Part shown: positions 1 through 8,572 of the stretch, piece by piece
How positions within the stretch are numbered: the first letter of the stretch is position 1
Layout of the letters: every line of letters begins with the position of its first letter
DNA from: JAOPZW01 sp963807305
GTDB taxonomy: Bacteria; Actinomycetota; Thermoleophilia; Solirubrobacterales; Solirubrobacteraceae
Assembly (NCBI GenBank): GCA_963807305.1
Contig: CAWEBN010000014.1
Coordinates: 124,001 to 188,000 of the forward strand
Length of the DNA stretch: 64,000 nt
Direction of reading: 5' to 3'
Made by a program: the position numbers and the translations under genes
The notes under the pieces: model-generated
What the model was told of the DNA's origin: nothing
What the model saw: the letters and a program-made list of their open reading frames with translations, nothing else
The model's database searches: none

Positions 1-120
1 TGTCCCAGCGGATCCTGCGCCACACGCCGTCGGGACCCATCGCGCCTGCTAGGCGGCCGGCGCCGGGCCTTCGCCCCCTGCTATCTTCCGCCGCCGCCGT
101 CCATGGTCGGCGAACCTCTC

Positions 121-558
121 ATGGCTGCACCTGAACCCCTTTACGACCTCGTCCTGATGCTCGACACGAGCGCACCCGAGGACCAGCGCAAGAAGGTCCT
201 CGCCGACACCGAGGCAGCGATCTCGTCGGGCGGCTCGATCGTGAGCGATCACGACTGGGGCACCCGTGCCCTGGCCTATGAGATCCGCCACCGCACGGAC
301 GCCGAGTACCACCTGCTGCAGTTCCACGGCTCGCCCGAGCTGCTGGCCAACCTGCAGCGCACGCTGCGGATCGCCGACGGCGTCCTTCGGTTCCGAATCG
401 TGAAGCTCGCCCCGGGCACGCCCGCCCCGACCGAGCTGCCGCGCGCCGAGGCGCCTGCCGCCGCACCTGCGCCGTCCGCGGAGCGCCCGCCGGCCCCCGC
501 GCCCGAGCCGGACGCCGCCGAGGCCGAGGCCGAGGCCGAAGCGCCTTCCGCCGCCTAG
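121..558 (+). CDS. rpsF: 30S ribosomal protein S6
   Basis: Small-subunit ribosomal protein S6, which pairs with S18 on the platform of the 30S subunit. The first ~95 residues form the S6 fold, opening with LYDLVLMLD and carrying the YEIRHRTDAEYHLLQF strand typical of the family. The last ~45 residues are an Ala/Pro/Glu-rich acidic tail, longer than in most S6 proteins. I chose the ATG at 121 because family members begin a few residues before the first strand. An in-frame ATG at 103 would add six residues, and neither start has a clear ribosome binding site. It heads the rpsF-ssb-rpsR-rplI run. Confidence 0.93.
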   Translation: MAAPEPLYDLVLMLDTSAPEDQRKKVLADTEAAISSGGSIVSDHDWGTRALAYEIRHRTDAEYHLLQFHGSPELLANLQRTLRIADGVLRFRIVKLAPGTPAPTELPRAEAPAAAPAPSAERPPAPAPEPDAAEAEAEAEAPSAA

Positions 559-708
559 CGGCCGCGGGTTTCCAACGCCTCCGCTGCGACTCTGCAACAA
601 AAGCGCGGAGAAAGCGGGCTCTTCGCCGGGTTCGCTCCGAACCCGCGTCTAGACTCGATCGCAGACGAGTTCCGCGACGACTGTTCGCCCCCGAAGGGAG
701 CAACCCCA

Positions 709-1185
709 ATGGCAGCCTCAAACATCAACCGGGTGATCATCACCGGCAACCTGACCGCCGATCCTGAGCTGCGCTCGCTGCCGAGCGGCACCTCGATCTG
801 CAAGCTGCGCGTGGCCTGCAACACGCGCCGCAAGGACAACTCGACCGGCGATTGGGTCGACAAGCCCAACTACTTCGACGTCACGGTGTGGGGCGCGCAG
901 GGTGAGAACTGCGCCCGTTACCTGTCCAAGGGCCGCCCCGTGGCGATCGACGGGCGCCTGGAGTGGCGCGAGTGGGAGACCCAGGAGGGCGGCAAGCGCC
1001 AGGCGATCGACATCATCGCCGACACCGTCCAGTTCCTCTCGAGCCCGCGCGACGACGCCGGCGGCAACGGCGGCGGCTTCACCCCGCGCTCGGACATCCC
1101 CGCCGACACGGCGGATTTCGCGGCCGCCCCGACGGGCGGCGGCTCGGGGCCGTCGGCTCCGGCCGACGACGACATCCCGTTCTAG
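709..1185 (+). CDS. ssb: Single-stranded DNA-binding protein
   Basis: SSB coats single-stranded DNA during replication and repair and recruits partners through its C-terminal tip. The 158-residue protein has an N-terminal OB fold (about 1-110; NRVIITGNLTADPEL, then the WVDKPNYFDVTVWG strand), a Gly/Ser-rich linker and the canonical acidic tail DDDIPF. The start follows a GAAGGGAG ribosome binding site. Its place between rpsF and rpsR is the usual bacterial arrangement. Confidence 0.97.
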   Translation: MAASNINRVIITGNLTADPELRSLPSGTSICKLRVACNTRRKDNSTGDWVDKPNYFDVTVWGAQGENCARYLSKGRPVAIDGRLEWREWETQEGGKRQAIDIIADTVQFLSSPRDDAGGNGGGFTPRSDIPADTADFAAAPTGGGSGPSAPADDDIPF

Positions 1186-1197
1186 GCCGGTCGAGCT

Positions 1198-1222
1198 CCC
1201 GCGCCCCGGGGCGGGGCGCGGG
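1198..1222 (+). terminator. GC-rich hairpin after ssb
   Basis: A perfect 10-bp inverted repeat (arms 1198-1207 and 1213-1222, five-base loop) lies 13 bases after the ssb stop. There is no T-run, so it could be an attenuating hairpin or a processing site rather than a strong intrinsic terminator. Confidence 0.45.
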
Positions 1223-1364
1223 TCGATTGCGGCTACCGAGCACCGGCGTACCAGCGGCGCCGACAGGGTCTGGTGCGTGATCAGGGCCTGCGGTTGCCGC
1301 GAGGCGTGGAGGGGTACCAAGCGCGCACGCGCCAGGATCGGCGCACGTGCAACAGGGGACCGAG

Positions 1365-1604
1365 ATGGACAAGCACTACCACCACACGCTGATCACCGCA
1401 CTGATCGAGACCATCGCCAGCTGGACGGACGCCGACAAGGACCGGCTTGCGTCGATGCTCGGCGGCCACTGCTATCCCGGTGGGCCGGTCGACCGTCAGG
1501 AGCCGGGCGGGGTCGAGCCGCTGCGCCGCTGGCGTCCCGGCGGGGCAACGCCCTCGCTGCTCGCGTGCTCGTGCCGGCGCGGGCGCTGCCAGATCTGCAA
1601 CTGA
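1365..1604 (+). CDS. Small protein with Cys-rich C-terminus
   Basis: I do not recognise this 79-residue protein. The ATG at 1365 follows GGGGACCGAG, a plausible ribosome binding site; a GTG at 1347 would add six residues. The N-terminal part (HHTLITALIETIASWTDADK) looks helical. The middle is Gly/Pro/Arg-rich, and the end carries clustered cysteines, ACSCRRGRCQIC, that could bind metal. It sits between ssb and rpsR in the same direction, a position normally occupied by nothing or by a ribosomal gene. Coding is supported by codon-position GC pattern and the start signal, not by homology. Confidence 0.55.
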   Translation: MDKHYHHTLITALIETIASWTDADKDRLASMLGGHCYPGGPVDRQEPGGVEPLRRWRPGGATPSLLACSCRRGRCQICN

Positions 1605-1700
1605 GCTGCCGGGGACGGTCGCGGCAAACGTGTCACAATGACCGTTCGCGCGCCTGCGGGCGCGCGTTCGACTGTTGACGAAGCTTCAGAAGGACACGAC

Positions 1701-2033
1701 GTGGCCAAAGCACGCAGAGCCAAGCCCGCACGGCGGCGCGACAAGAAGGGCGGCCCCGGCTCCGGCCGGCGCAAGTCCTGCCCTTATTGCAAGGACAAGA
1801 TCGAGCAGGTCGACTACAAGGACGTCGCGACCCTGCGCCGGTTCGTGTCCGAGCGCGGCAAGATCCGCTCGCGCCGGATCAGCGGCGCCTGCCGCCGGCA
1901 CCAGAACCAGCTGGCGAAGGCGGTCAAGCGGGCGCGCGAGATCGCGCTGCTGCCCTACGTGAGCGACGCCCGCGAGGAGCGTCCCGAGCGTGGCGGGCGT
2001 GGCGGCGGGTACCGCGAGCGCGAGGAGCGCTAG
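1701..2033 (+). CDS. rpsR: 30S ribosomal protein S18
   Basis: Ribosomal protein S18, the partner of S6. The GTG at 1701 follows an AGAAGGA ribosome binding site six bases upstream, so in-frame codons back to 1638 are not used. The protein is 110 residues. It has a basic N-terminus, the motif CPYCKDK (a CxxC usually found in zinc-binding S18 paralogues), the DYKDVATLRRFVSERGKI core, and RRISGACRRHQ. A Gly/Arg/Glu-rich tail of about 25 residues extends beyond the usual end. Confidence 0.94.
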   Translation: MAKARRAKPARRRDKKGGPGSGRRKSCPYCKDKIEQVDYKDVATLRRFVSERGKIRSRRISGACRRHQNQLAKAVKRAREIALLPYVSDAREERPERGGRGGGYREREER

Positions 2034-2037
2034 CGCG

Positions 2038-2487
2038 ATGCCCGAGGCGATCCTGCTGAAGGACGTCGACACGCTCGGCGAGAAGGGGACCGTCGTCGAC
2101 GTCTCCAAGGGGTACCTGCGCAACTACCTGATCCCGCGCAAGCTGGCCCAGCCGGCGACCAAGGGCGCCATCGACGCGGCCCAGCGCCGCGCGGCCGCCG
2201 AGGAGCGCGCCGCGCAGGAGGCCGTCGGCCGCGCCGCCGAGCAGGCCGAGCTGCTCAACAAGACGGTGCTCACCATCAGCCAGCAGGCCGGCGACGACGG
2301 GCGCCTGTTCGGCTCGGTCACTACGCAGGACATCGCCGACGCCATCCAGGAGGCGCGCGGCATCGCTGTCGACCGCCGCAAGATCCACCTCGACGAGCCC
2401 ATCAAGCACGTCGGGACCTACATGGTCGTCGTGGAGATGGCCGACGGCGTCACCGCCAACGTCAAGACGATGGTCAGCGAGCAGTAG
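2038..2487 (+). CDS. rplI: 50S ribosomal protein L9
   Basis: Ribosomal protein L9, a dumbbell-shaped protein that binds 23S rRNA near the L1 stalk. The 149 residues cover the N-terminal domain (DVDTLGEKGTVVDVSKGYLRNYLIP, the diagnostic L9 signature), an Ala/Glu-rich connecting helix (about 45-75) and the C-terminal domain ending VKTMVSEQ. The ATG at 2038 is four bases after the rpsR stop and has GAGGAG upstream inside rpsR, so the two are translationally close. Confidence 0.96.
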   Translation: MPEAILLKDVDTLGEKGTVVDVSKGYLRNYLIPRKLAQPATKGAIDAAQRRAAAEERAAQEAVGRAAEQAELLNKTVLTISQQAGDDGRLFGSVTTQDIADAIQEARGIAVDRRKIHLDEPIKHVGTYMVVVEMADGVTANVKTMVSEQ

Positions 2488-2511
2488 CGCGCGCCACCGT
2501 CCGGTCGTGCC

Positions 2512-2535
2512 GAAGGCCTCCCCCGGGAGGCCTTC
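2512..2535 (+). terminator. Palindromic hairpin after rplI
   Basis: A perfect 11-bp inverted repeat (2512-2522 with 2525-2535), followed by TTCG, lies 24 bases after the rplI stop. It separates the ribosomal protein run from dnaB and is the best intrinsic-terminator candidate in this part of the window. Confidence 0.6.
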
Positions 2536-2697
2536 TTCGCGTCCGCCTGCCGTCGCGGCGGCCGCGCCGGGCACCGGCCTCACACCGGGCCTGCCCACGT
2601 GTGACGACTTCGCGCAGGCCTGTGAAGAAAGCCGCCGTGTATGCGGGGAAGCCCGGGGCTGCCGACCCCCGCCGTTGCTACGTTCGGACCCCACTCG

Positions 2698-4107
2698 ATG
2701 AGCACTCCCCAGACCACCAACGGACGCGGATCGGACGGCGCGCAGGGGCCGCCGGCGGGCGTCGCGCCGCCGCACTCGATCGAGGCCGAGCAGTCGGTCC
2801 TCGGCGCGATGCTGCTCTCCGATCGCACGCACTACGCGTTCGTGATCGAGGAGGGGCTGAAGGTCGAGGACTTCTACCGCGAGCGCCATCGCGAGGTCTA
2901 CGAGTCGATGCTCGCCCTGTTCACGGCGGGCGAGTCGATCGACGTGCTCACCGTCACCGAGCACCTGCGCTCGCGCGGCCGGCTCGACGCAGCCGGCGGG
3001 CAGGCGGAGATCGACACCCTCACCGCGGCGGTGCCCGCGGTCGGCAACCTGCGCCAATACGCGCAGATCGTCCGTGACCGAGCGCTCCTGCGCCGCCTGC
3101 TTACGGCGTCCTACGAGATCCAGGCCCATGTCCACGGGCACGAGGCGCCGCCGCGAGAGCTCGTCGAATGGGCCGAGCGCGCCGTGCTCGAGGTCGCCCA
3201 CGACGACCGTCAGAAGGACTTCCGCCAGGTCGGGGAGGTCCTGCACGCCGAGGTGCGCAAGTGGCAGGAGCTCTCCGCCGAGGGCCGCTCGCTCACCGGC
3301 ACCCCGTCCGGCTTCGCCGACCTCGACGCGATCACCGGCGGCTTCCAGCCCGGCAACCTGATCATCATCGCGGCAAGACCATCGATGGGGAAATCCGCGT
3401 TGGTCACCAACATGGCCGAGAACGTGGCGCTGAACAAGGACAACCGGCGCCCCGTGGCCTTGTTCAGCCTTGAGATGTCCGAGGCCGAGCTGGCGCAGCG
3501 CTTCATCGCCTCGCAGGCCTCGATCAAGGGCGACGACCTGCGCAAGGGCCGGTTGCGCGACGAGGCGAAATGGAAGCGCGTCCTGCGCACGGCGGGCGAG
3601 TACGACGCGGCGCCGCTGTACGTCGACGACTCGTCGGACATCGGGATCATGGACGTGCGCGCGAAGGCCCGGCGGCTGCACCAGCAGGCCCAGGCCGAGT
3701 ACGGCGGCCTCGGGCTGGTCATCGTCGACTACCTGCAGCTCATGCGGGCCGACTCGCGCATCGAGAACCGCGTCCAGCAGGTGGGCGAGATGAGCCGCGG
3801 GCTCAAGATCCTCGCGCGCGAGCTCAGCGTGCCGGTCATCGCGCTCAGCCAGCTGTCACGCGGCGTCGAGTCGCGTACGGACAAGCGCCCCATGCTCTCG
3901 GACCTGAGGGAATCGGGCCAGATCGAGCAGGACGCGGACCTCGTCATGTTCATCTACCGCGACGAGTACTACTTCCCCGAGACCACCGACAAGCCCGGAG
4001 AGGCCGAGCTCATCATCGCCAAGCACCGCAACGGCGGCCTGGGGGACGTGCCCCTGACCTTCCAGAACGAGTACCCGCGCTTCCTGGGGCTCCAGCGGGC
4101 CGCATGA
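2698..4107 (+). CDS. dnaB: Replicative DNA helicase DnaB
   Basis: Hexameric 5'-3' helicase that unwinds DNA ahead of the replisome. The 469-residue protein has the N-terminal collar domain (PPHSIEAEQSVLGAMLLS), the linker and the RecA-like C-terminal domain. Walker A is ARPSMGKSALV near residue 227, Walker B is LVIVDYLQLM near 340, and SDLRESGQIEQDAD with a late MFIYRDEYY segment completes the family pattern. No intein interrupts the Walker A or later motifs. The start at 2698 precedes the Ser/Gly-rich head. Its last codons overlap the next gene by ATGA, so the two are probably co-translated. Confidence 0.97.
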   Translation: MSTPQTTNGRGSDGAQGPPAGVAPPHSIEAEQSVLGAMLLSDRTHYAFVIEEGLKVEDFYRERHREVYESMLALFTAGESIDVLTVTEHLRSRGRLDAAGGQAEIDTLTAAVPAVGNLRQYAQIVRDRALLRRLLTASYEIQAHVHGHEAPPRELVEWAERAVLEVAHDDRQKDFRQVGEVLHAEVRKWQELSAEGRSLTGTPSGFADLDAITGGFQPGNLIIIAARPSMGKSALVTNMAENVALNKDNRRPVALFSLEMSEAELAQRFIASQASIKGDDLRKGRLRDEAKWKRVLRTAGEYDAAPLYVDDSSDIGIMDVRAKARRLHQQAQAEYGGLGLVIVDYLQLMRADSRIENRVQQVGEMSRGLKILARELSVPVIALSQLSRGVESRTDKRPMLSDLRESGQIEQDADLVMFIYRDEYYFPETTDKPGEAELIIAKHRNGGLGDVPLTFQNEYPRFLGLQRAA

Positions 4108-4793
4108 TCGACGAGGCCCCGTGCCCCTTCGGCCAGTGCGACGGCAGCGGCTTCGTCATCGACGAGGGAACGCGCGTCGCAACGCCGTGCCGGTGCCGCT
4201 CGGCGCGGGTCGAGCGCCGGCGCTCGCGGCGGCTGAGCGCGGTCATCCCGCGCAAGTACCGCGGCGTGTCCTTCGACCGGCCGCCGGTGACCGACATGCC
4301 CGAGCCGCAGGTGCGCATCGTGCGCCGCTTCGTCGGCGCGCTGGACGACAACCTCGACGGCGGCCGCGGCCTGTGGCTGCACGGCCAGGTCGGCACGGGC
4401 AAGACGACGCTGGCGATGCTCGTCTCGCGCGCGGCGCTCGACGCGGGGCGCTCGGTGGCGATCTACTCGCTGCCGCGGCTGCTGGCGGAGATCCGCGCGA
4501 CCTTCGAAGCCGACGGCGATGGCTCCTACGTCTCCTTCCTCGACCGCCTGGCCGCAGTCGACCTGCTGCACGTCGACGACGTGGGGGCCGAGAAGACCTC
4601 GGACTGGGTCCTCGAGCAGCTCTACGCGATCGTCAACGCGCGCTACGAGGAGGAGCGCTCGGTCGTCCTCACGACGAACCTCGAGCGCGATCCGCTGGCC
4701 ACCCAGATCACCGAGCGGACGGTCTCGCGCCTGGAGGAGATGTGCACCCTGGTGCCGCTCTACGGCGAAGACGCGCGCAAGTTCGTCGCCTGA
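4104..4793 (+). CDS. DnaC/IstB-like AAA+ ATPase, probable helicase loader
   Basis: A 229-residue P-loop ATPase resembling the DnaC/DnaI helicase loaders and IstB. The N-terminus has a cysteine cluster (CPFGQC near residues 7-12, then CRC near 31-33) like the zinc-binding region of DnaI. Next comes PRKYRGVSFDRPP, a Walker A HGQVGTGKTT near residue 93, a Walker B LLHVDDVGAE near 155, and the sensor region VVLTTNLE. It starts inside the dnaB stop (ATGA), which strongly suggests a job with DnaB. Whether it loads DnaB is inferred from fold and context. A second helicase-operator family, DciA, is encoded at 62998-63306. Confidence 0.85.
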   Translation: MIDEAPCPFGQCDGSGFVIDEGTRVATPCRCRSARVERRRSRRLSAVIPRKYRGVSFDRPPVTDMPEPQVRIVRRFVGALDDNLDGGRGLWLHGQVGTGKTTLAMLVSRAALDAGRSVAIYSLPRLLAEIRATFEADGDGSYVSFLDRLAAVDLLHVDDVGAEKTSDWVLEQLYAIVNARYEEERSVVLTTNLERDPLATQITERTVSRLEEMCTLVPLYGEDARKFVA

Positions 4794-4808
4794 CACACTG
4801 CGTCCGAC

Positions 4809-6116
<1,308 letters not shown>

Positions 6117-6119
6117 CCG

Positions 6120-6824
6120 CTAGCCGTGCTCGAGCACGGCGCGCTCGCCGCGGCGCAGCAGGCGCAGGGCCAGGACGACGGCCGAGAGCATCGAGACGAC
6201 GGCCAGGGAGATCTGCACGCTGACGATGCCCTCCTCGGTCCAGTAGACGTCGTCGAGCTTGAGCAGCAGCGCCGACTCGTCCAGCGTGAGGGCGACGCCT
6301 GCGCCGAAGGGGACGGCCAGCCACGGGTCAAGCGCCTTGTTGCGCGAGACGACCGAGGCGCCGCCGGCGCCGAAGGCGAGCAGGATCCCGGGCACGAAGT
6401 GGTGGATGTGGTGCTGGCCGAGCACGAGGTCGCCGAACGGGCCGAAGCGCCCGCGCCGGCGGATCGCGTGCGTCGAGAGGCGGACAACCGCCCAGCTCAT
6501 CGTGAAGGACCCGAGCAGGTTCAGCAGCGCGTTCTCGCCGGAGGAGCCCTCCTGGTAGCCGCGCACCGCGACCTCGACCGTCTGCCCGAGCGCCTCGGCG
6601 CCGGCCGCCGCGATGCGGGCAGCGGCCTCGCTGTCGGCGCCGGCCGCCTCCATCGGCAGCGGCGCCGAGCCGCGGCTCCACACCCGCCCGAGCTCGGTCA
6701 CCGCGACCGCGCTGCCCGTGAGCAGGGCGGCCACGGCGATACCGCGTGTGCGCCGCTCGGCGCGCAGCCGGCGGCGGCGCGCGAGTGCCGGCTCACGCGC
6801 GCCGGGTAGGTGAGGCAGCCTCAC
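6120..6824 (-). CDS. Integral membrane protein with His-rich HHIHHF motif
   Basis: Unrecognised 234-residue membrane protein. After an Arg-rich cytoplasmic head (about 1-35) come five likely membrane helices. The third opens with GQHHIHHFVPGILLAFG and the fourth contains ALTLDESALLL. The histidine cluster and the acidic pair lie close to membrane segments, suggesting metal binding or an active site, but that is inference. The GTG start overlaps the stop of the upstream acyltransferase gene (GTGA), so the two are translated together. No substrate can be assigned. Confidence 0.75.
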   Translation of the reverse strand: MRLPHLPGAREPALARRRRLRAERRTRGIAVAALLTGSAVAVTELGRVWSRGSAPLPMEAAGADSEAAARIAAAGAEALGQTVEVAVRGYQEGSSGENALLNLLGSFTMSWAVVRLSTHAIRRRGRFGPFGDLVLGQHHIHHFVPGILLAFGAGGASVVSRNKALDPWLAVPFGAGVALTLDESALLLKLDDVYWTEEGIVSVQISLAVVSMLSAVVLALRLLRRGERAVLEHG

Positions 6825-7525
6825 CTCCAGGCTTCCAGCAGGTCCTCGTCGCCGACGTGGCGGATGACGCGCGCCGGCACGCCCACGACCACCGCGCGCG
6901 CGGGCACATCGTTGGTGACGACGGCGCCCGCGGCCACGAAGGCCTCCTCGCCGACCTCGACGCCCGGCACGAGCACCGCGGCGCCCCCGATCCGGCACGC
7001 GCGCCGCAGGATCGCCCCGCGCAGCTGCTGGTCCGGAGGGTGGCGCCCCATCGCGTCGTCGTTGGTGGTCAGGACGCCGGGGCCGAGGAAGACGTCGTCC
7101 TCGACGATGCTGAAGCCGGTCACGTAGACGTTGGTCTGCACCTTGACGCGCGCGCCGATGACGACATCGTTGTCGATGGCCGAGCCGCGCCCGATCACGC
7201 TATTGGGGCCGACGCGGCTGCGCTCGCGCACGAAGGACTGATCGCCCACGATCGCCCCGGCGCCGATGTGCGAGCCCGCGAACACGATTGCTCCGGCGCA
7301 CACCGCCGCGCCCTCCTCGATGACCAGGGCGTCGAGCTCGGTGCGCGGCGCGCCGGACGTCGGCGCCAGCCGCGGGGGCTTGCCGAGGACGGCGTTGTCC
7401 TGGATGACGACGCCGTCGCCGATGACCACGCCGTCGTGGACGACGACGTTGGCGCCGAAGCTGACGTCGCGGCCGACGGAGGCCGTGGGGCTGAGAACGA
7501 GACCGGGGGCGGGGTGATCGGGCAT
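6821..7525 (-). CDS. Left-handed beta-helix (hexapeptide repeat) acyltransferase
   Basis: A 234-residue protein made largely of imperfect hexapeptide repeats (VVIGDGVVIQDNAVLG, then VIEEGAAVCAGAIV and IGAGAIVGDQ), the trimeric beta-helix fold of sugar O- or N-acyltransferases. The end has the NDVPARAVVVGVPARVI segment typical of UDP-sugar N-acetyltransferases such as WbpD. It is divergent from the Gfo/Idh oxidoreductase next door, and a UDP-sugar dehydrogenase follows that gene. This suggests acetylation of an amino-sugar nucleotide. The exact substrate is inferred from neighbours. Confidence 0.85.
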   Translation of the reverse strand: MPDHPAPGLVLSPTASVGRDVSFGANVVVHDGVVIGDGVVIQDNAVLGKPPRLAPTSGAPRTELDALVIEEGAAVCAGAIVFAGSHIGAGAIVGDQSFVRERSRVGPNSVIGRGSAIDNDVVIGARVKVQTNVYVTGFSIVEDDVFLGPGVLTTNDDAMGRHPPDQQLRGAILRRACRIGGAAVLVPGVEVGEEAFVAAGAVVTNDVPARAVVVGVPARVIRHVGDEDLLEAWR

Positions 7526-7546
7526 GCCGGATACCCTAGTGGCGCC

Positions 7547-8572
7547 GTGCTGAGCCCAGACTCCACCAGGCCGCTGCGCGGCGCCGTGCTCGGACTGGGG
7601 ATGATCGGCCGCCATCACGCGCGGTTGCTGCAGGCCTCGCCACGCGTCGCCTTCGCCGGCGCCGTCGATCCGGGCGGCGACCGCTTCGGCTCCGTCCGCG
7701 ACGAGGCGCTGCTGTTCGCCGACCTCGACGGCCTCCTGGCCGCCGGGCCGCCCGACTTCGCCGTCGTCGCGGTGCCGACCGAGGAGCACGTCTCGGCGGT
7801 GAGCACGCTCGCCGCCGAGGGCGTCCACGTCCTCGTCGAGAAGCCCCTGGCCGCCACCGCGACCGAGGGCCGCACGCTCATCGACGCCTGCCGCGCCGGC
7901 GGGATCCACGCCGCCGTGGGCCACGTCGAGCGCTTCAACCCGGCACTGCTGAGGCTGCGCGCGATGACGCAGGCGGGCGATCTGGGCCAGGTCTTCCTCG
8001 TCGCCACCGAGCGCATCGGCCCGTTCCCCGATCGCGTGCGCGACGTCGGCGTGATCATGGACCTGGCGACCCACGACCTCGATCTCGTGCGCTGGCTGGG
8101 CGGCGCGCCTGTGGAGCGGGTGACAGCCGAGACCCAGCACCGCATGGGGCGCGAGCACGAGGACCTCCTGCTGGCCACCGGGCGGCTCGAGAACACGATC
8201 AGCTTCAACTGCGTGGTCGACTGGCTCTCGCCGACCAAGGTGCGCCAGACGCGGGTCCTGGGCGAGCGCGGGATGCTGGTGGCCGACACGCTCACCGCCG
8301 ACCTGACCTTCTACGAGAACGGCGACGTCGCGTCGGAGTGGGCCGACACCCAGTCGCTGCGCGGGGTCTCCGAGGGCGACGCGACGCGCTACGCGCTGGC
8401 CCGTCGCGAGCCCCTGCTGGTCGAGCTCGAGGCGTTCTGCGACCTGCTCGCCGGCGACGCCGACGCGCCGGTGGTGACGCTGGCCGAGGGACTCGAGACC
8501 GTGCTCGTCGCCGAGGCGGCGCTCGCAAGCGCTCGGGACGGCGCGACGGTTGCCGTCGAGGTGGTCATTTGA
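7547..8572 (+). CDS. Gfo/Idh/MocA-family NAD(P)-dependent sugar oxidoreductase
   Basis: A 341-residue dehydrogenase. The N-terminal Rossmann domain opens with GLGMIGRHHARLL; VEKPLA (near residue 100) carries the family's conserved EKP lysine, and GHVERFNP starts the C-terminal substrate domain. The family includes WbpB, which oxidises UDP-GlcNAcA at C3. Next to an acyltransferase and a UDP-sugar dehydrogenase, a nucleotide-sugar role fits well. It starts with GTG 21 bases from the divergent acyltransferase start, leaving a very short shared promoter region. Its stop overlaps the next gene (TTGA). Confidence 0.88.
   Translation: MLSPDSTRPLRGAVLGLGMIGRHHARLLQASPRVAFAGAVDPGGDRFGSVRDEALLFADLDGLLAAGPPDFAVVAVPTEEHVSAVSTLAAEGVHVLVEKPLAATATEGRTLIDACRAGGIHAAVGHVERFNPALLRLRAMTQAGDLGQVFLVATERIGPFPDRVRDVGVIMDLATHDLDLVRWLGGAPVERVTAETQHRMGREHEDLLLATGRLENTISFNCVVDWLSPTKVRQTRVLGERGMLVADTLTADLTFYENGDVASEWADTQSLRGVSEGDATRYALARREPLLVELEAFCDLLAGDADAPVVTLAEGLETVLVAEAALASARDGATVAVEVVI

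Noticed and set aside
1924..3681. Long minus-strand open frame of 585 codons opposite rplI and dnaB
   Set aside because: It is the antisense shadow of well-identified genes. High third-position GC keeps the opposite frame open, and its translation has no family pattern.
2698..4107. Intein in DnaB
   Set aside because: The Walker A and downstream motifs are continuous and length is normal for DnaB.
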